From CAZOVB01 sp964583095 (lineage in GTDB: Bacteria > Planctomycetota > Phycisphaerae > SM23-33): DNA of 64,000 nucleotides. A program made the translations under genes and the position numbers. Positions 62,220 to 64,000 of this stretch are shown here, one piece after another. Position 1 is the first letter of the stretch. Each line of letters begins with the position of its first letter. Below the pieces are notes generated by a model. That model was not told the origin of the DNA, ran no database searches, and saw nothing but the letters and a program-made list of their open reading frames with translations. The stretch is from contig CAZOVB010000016.1 in NCBI GenBank assembly GCA_964583095.1, positions 19,969 through 83,968 of the forward strand, given 5' to 3'.

Positions 62220-63716
62220 ATGGCCACGAGCACCAGGAAAAAAGCCTCCGCCAAACGAGGCACCACCAGTAAGGCAAAGGCCAGCGCCGCATCACAGCGG
62301 AAGAAGCTGGCCTCGGCCGTCAACAAGGCCAACAGCAAGGCGTCGCAGAAGTCGTCTTCGTCGGCCTCCAAGAACAAGGCGCAGGCAAGCAAGTCTTCCA
62401 GCGCCTCCAAGAGCAAGGCGCAGGCAAGCAAGTCCTCCAGCGCCACCAAGACCCAAGGCCGCACGGGCAGCTCCACAAAGCGCAAGACTTCCTCCAGCGC
62501 CACCAAGAGCCGCCCCAGCGCCTCCAAGACCCGAAGTCGTCCCCAAAGCAAGACGACGCAGAACAAGGTCGTCACCGCCCGGTCCTCTTCCAGTCAGAGC
62601 CTGATTCCGACCCTGGGCCTGGAAGAGTACGAACCCCAGATCGCCCCCGCCGCCGGAGTGCCCGATACCTCCAAGGGCTCGACCAAGTTCGGCTGGATCG
62701 GCGCAGGACAGTGCGGCGGACGCCTGGCCCAGGCGTTCCAGAAGCTCGGATACGGGAAGGTGCTGGCCGTCAACACCGCCAGCCAGGACCTCAAGGACCT
62801 CCAGATTCCCGACACCCAGAAGCTCCTGATGGACATCGGGCGAAAGGGCGCCGGAAAGGACATGTCCCGCGGTCGCGAGGCGGCTGTCCAGTATCGCCAG
62901 GACATCATCCACCAGATCGAGCGGACCTTCTCCGAAGACGTCGATCACCTGATGATTGCCATGGGCTGCGGCGGCGGCACCGGCAGCGGCAGCGTTGTTC
63001 CGCTGATCGAAACCGCCCGCACCTGTGCCAAGCACATCGGCCTGAGCAAGATCGATCGCCGCATCGGTGTGCTCTGCACCCTGCCCACCGCCGGCGAAGC
63101 CGCCAGCCCCAAGGTAGGCCAGAATGCCTTCGAGGTCGTCACCGAACTGACCCGCATGGCCTACGAGGGTCTTATCAGCCCGTTGATCATCGTCGACAAC
63201 GAGCGAATCAGCAAGCTGTACCCGGGCCTGACGGTCCGAAGCTTCTGGCCCACGGTCAACAACACCGTCGCCGGGCTGTTTGACATCTTCAACCGTCTCA
63301 GCGCCCTGCCCAGCCCGTACACCTCGTTCGACCCGGTGGACTACCAGTCGATCCTGGAATGTGGAAACTGCGCCATCATGGGCCTGACCAAGGTCGATGC
63401 CTACAAGCAGAAGTTCGATCTTTCCCAGGCCGTTACCCACAACCTGGCCAAGACGGTCCTGGCCGGTGGGTTCGAGCTTTCCACCGCCAAGGTCGTCGGT
63501 TCGATCGTGGTCGGCGGCAAGCGGATCATGGCCAACACCCCCGGTCTCCAGGACAGCATCAACCATGCGTTCGATGTTCTGACCGACCTGACCGGCAATG
63601 CCACCGTGCATCGGGGCATTTACGAAGACGATCGAGAGTCGCTGCGTGTCTACTCGATCTTCGGCGGACTCGATGCACCGATGGAACGTATCGAAGAACT
63701 GCGTCGCGGCTACTGA
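62220..63716 (+). CDS. Tubulin/FtsZ-superfamily protein with histone-H1-like N-terminal tail
   Basis: A 498-residue protein. Residues 1-127 are almost only Lys, Ser, Ala, Thr and Arg with KKASAKRG and repeated KAQASKSSSA units, like a histone H1 tail. Residues about 155-498 are an FtsZ-like GTPase: FGWIGAGQCGGRLAQAF, the tubulin signature GCGGGTGSGS (249-258) and a T7-loop-like SFDPVDYQSIL that keeps Asp371 and Asp374. It resembles the FtsZ-like 1 (FtsZl) group rather than canonical FtsZ. AAGGAG lies 8 nt before the ATG. No ftsA or division gene is adjacent. Confidence 0.82.
   Translation: MATSTRKKASAKRGTTSKAKASAASQRKKLASAVNKANSKASQKSSSSASKNKAQASKSSSASKSKAQASKSSSATKTQGRTGSSTKRKTSSSATKSRPSASKTRSRPQSKTTQNKVVTARSSSSQSLIPTLGLEEYEPQIAPAAGVPDTSKGSTKFGWIGAGQCGGRLAQAFQKLGYGKVLAVNTASQDLKDLQIPDTQKLLMDIGRKGAGKDMSRGREAAVQYRQDIIHQIERTFSEDVDHLMIAMGCGGGTGSGSVVPLIETARTCAKHIGLSKIDRRIGVLCTLPTAGEAASPKVGQNAFEVVTELTRMAYEGLISPLIIVDNERISKLYPGLTVRSFWPTVNNTVAGLFDIFNRLSALPSPYTSFDPVDYQSILECGNCAIMGLTKVDAYKQKFDLSQAVTHNLAKTVLAGGFELSTAKVVGSIVVGGKRIMANTPGLQDSINHAFDVLTDLTGNATVHRGIYEDDRESLRVYSIFGGLDAPMERIEELRRGY
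62373..62450 (+). repeat. Two 39-bp tandem repeats in the basic tail
   Basis: Unit 62373-62411 and unit 62412-62450 differ at only a few bases and encode N/S-K-A-Q-A-S-K-S-S-S-A-S/T-K. They explain part of the tail's low complexity and mean tail length may vary between strains. Confidence 0.85.
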
Positions 63717-63751
63717 GCCAACACGCAATCACCGCCGTAAGCAGCAACCGC

Positions 63752-63785
63752 GCACGGGCCTGTCCGCCAGGTCCGTGCGTGTTCA
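63752..63785 (+). terminator. Terminator after the FtsZ-like gene
   Basis: GCACGGGCCTG (63752-63762) pairs with CAGGTCCGTGC, with a TCCGC loop and one G-T pair, followed by GTGTTCAATTT. Confidence 0.7.
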
Positions 63786-63886
63786 ATTTCTCACCCCCGG
63801 GAATTCGGTGTCACGTTCGTCTCCGAATGCAGCTTTCTACGGGTTCGAACTCGAAATGACCCCTGTGTCGAAATTCACGGATTCTC

Positions 63887-63922
63887 CGCGTGGGAGCCGC
63901 TGCGCAGGCTCCCACCCTACCG
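63887..63922. repeat. REP-like palindromic element, copy 2 (inverted)
   Basis: A 36-bp unit equal to the reverse complement of 43191-43226 except for one loop base. Arms GTGGGAGCC (63890-63898) and GGCTCCCAC (63907-63915) form a perfect stem. Confidence 0.85.
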
Positions 63923-63945
63923 CTCCGATCGCGCATATCTGTAGA

Positions 63946-63989
63946 GTGGGACACTGCGAGAAGGACAGCGTCCTTCGAGCGTTTCCCAC
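63946..63989. repeat. Long nested palindrome
   Basis: GTGGGA (63946-63951) and TCCCAC (63984-63989) are the outer arms; GAAGGAC-AGC-GTCCTTC forms a perfect inner stem. The outer arms are the same as the REP-like element 24 bp before it. The sequence after 63990 is too short to interpret. Confidence 0.75.
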
Positions 63990-64000
63990 GCACCTGCCGA

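Noticed and set aside
62292..63728. A 478-codon open frame opposite the FtsZ-like gene
   Set aside because: Antisense shadow; the plus frame has the tubulin signature and a Shine-Dalgarno.
63838..63870. A tRNA T-loop-like GGTTCGAACTC
   Set aside because: No matching T-stem, acceptor stem or anticodon arm around it.

Overview
The window looks like a chromosomal segment of a Planctomycetota bacterium, most likely from the Phycisphaerae. This is inferred from gene content: PEP-CTERM sorted exported proteins, a type II secretion-type pseudopilin, a formylglycine sulfatase, many small lipoproteins, LPS-core heptosyltransferase and kinase genes (a diderm envelope), high GC, and frequent ATGA/GTGA start-stop overlaps. 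There is no plasmid, phage or CRISPR signal. The mobile DNA seen is a truncated transposase, an RHS/PQQ gene remnant and short palindromic repeats.

Layout. 1-2786 (minus) is an LPS-core operon: heptosyltransferase, a WaaP-like kinase, the start of a GT4 glycosyltransferase, and an upstream lipoprotein with a degenerate LNS2/HAD fold. 2907-4933 (plus) holds a LOG-family protein and a GT4 glycosyltransferase. 4862-5559 is rnpA-yidD. 5818-11121 holds a TPR lipoprotein, a CPBP-like membrane protein, purE, a zinc-type dehydrogenase and an alkaline-phosphatase-superfamily lipoprotein. 11140-14608 is a methionine operon (metY, then a metX-metW fusion) under a SAM-I riboswitch. 14799-30301 is a mixed housekeeping and envelope stretch: CBS protein, PKD protein, alpha/alpha-barrel protein, SH3 protein, sulfatase, zinc-ribbon/SHOCT membrane protein, FAH hydrolase, scpB, CBM48 and discoidin proteins. 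30351-34433 carries a second LOG protein, an aconitase, an esterase and ogt. 34562-41266 has a PEP-CTERM protein, a MASE3 histidine kinase and a large glycoside hydrolase.

42261-45004 is a scarred zone with gene remnants, palindromic repeats and one intact Gfo/Idh oxidoreductase. It is followed by rpmB and a lipoprotein that resembles an isolated RND porter domain.

46119-51420 is the most distinctive region. A five-gene, fully overlapping minus-strand operon (PEP-CTERM protein, pseudopilin, metal-binding lipoprotein, ATPase, permease) diverges from a methyltransferase-nikR pair, with a possible NikR operator between them. A DUF1007-NicO nickel/cobalt transporter lies 5 kb away. Together they suggest a nickel (or related metal) homeostasis region. 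A GH116 glucosidase, an L,D-transpeptidase and rsmE lie between.

57566-61998 is a tightly coupled operon (etfB, sugar isomerase-like, etfA, small membrane protein, GlcD-type FAD dehydrogenase) whose neighbouring genes overlap by 4 bp. It resembles Etf-linked lactate/glycolate dehydrogenase systems. 62220-63716 encodes a tubulin/FtsZ-superfamily protein with a long lysine/serine-rich histone-H1-like N-terminal tail.

Start sites were chosen by ribosome-binding sites and family lengths. All functional assignments come from motif recognition without database searches.
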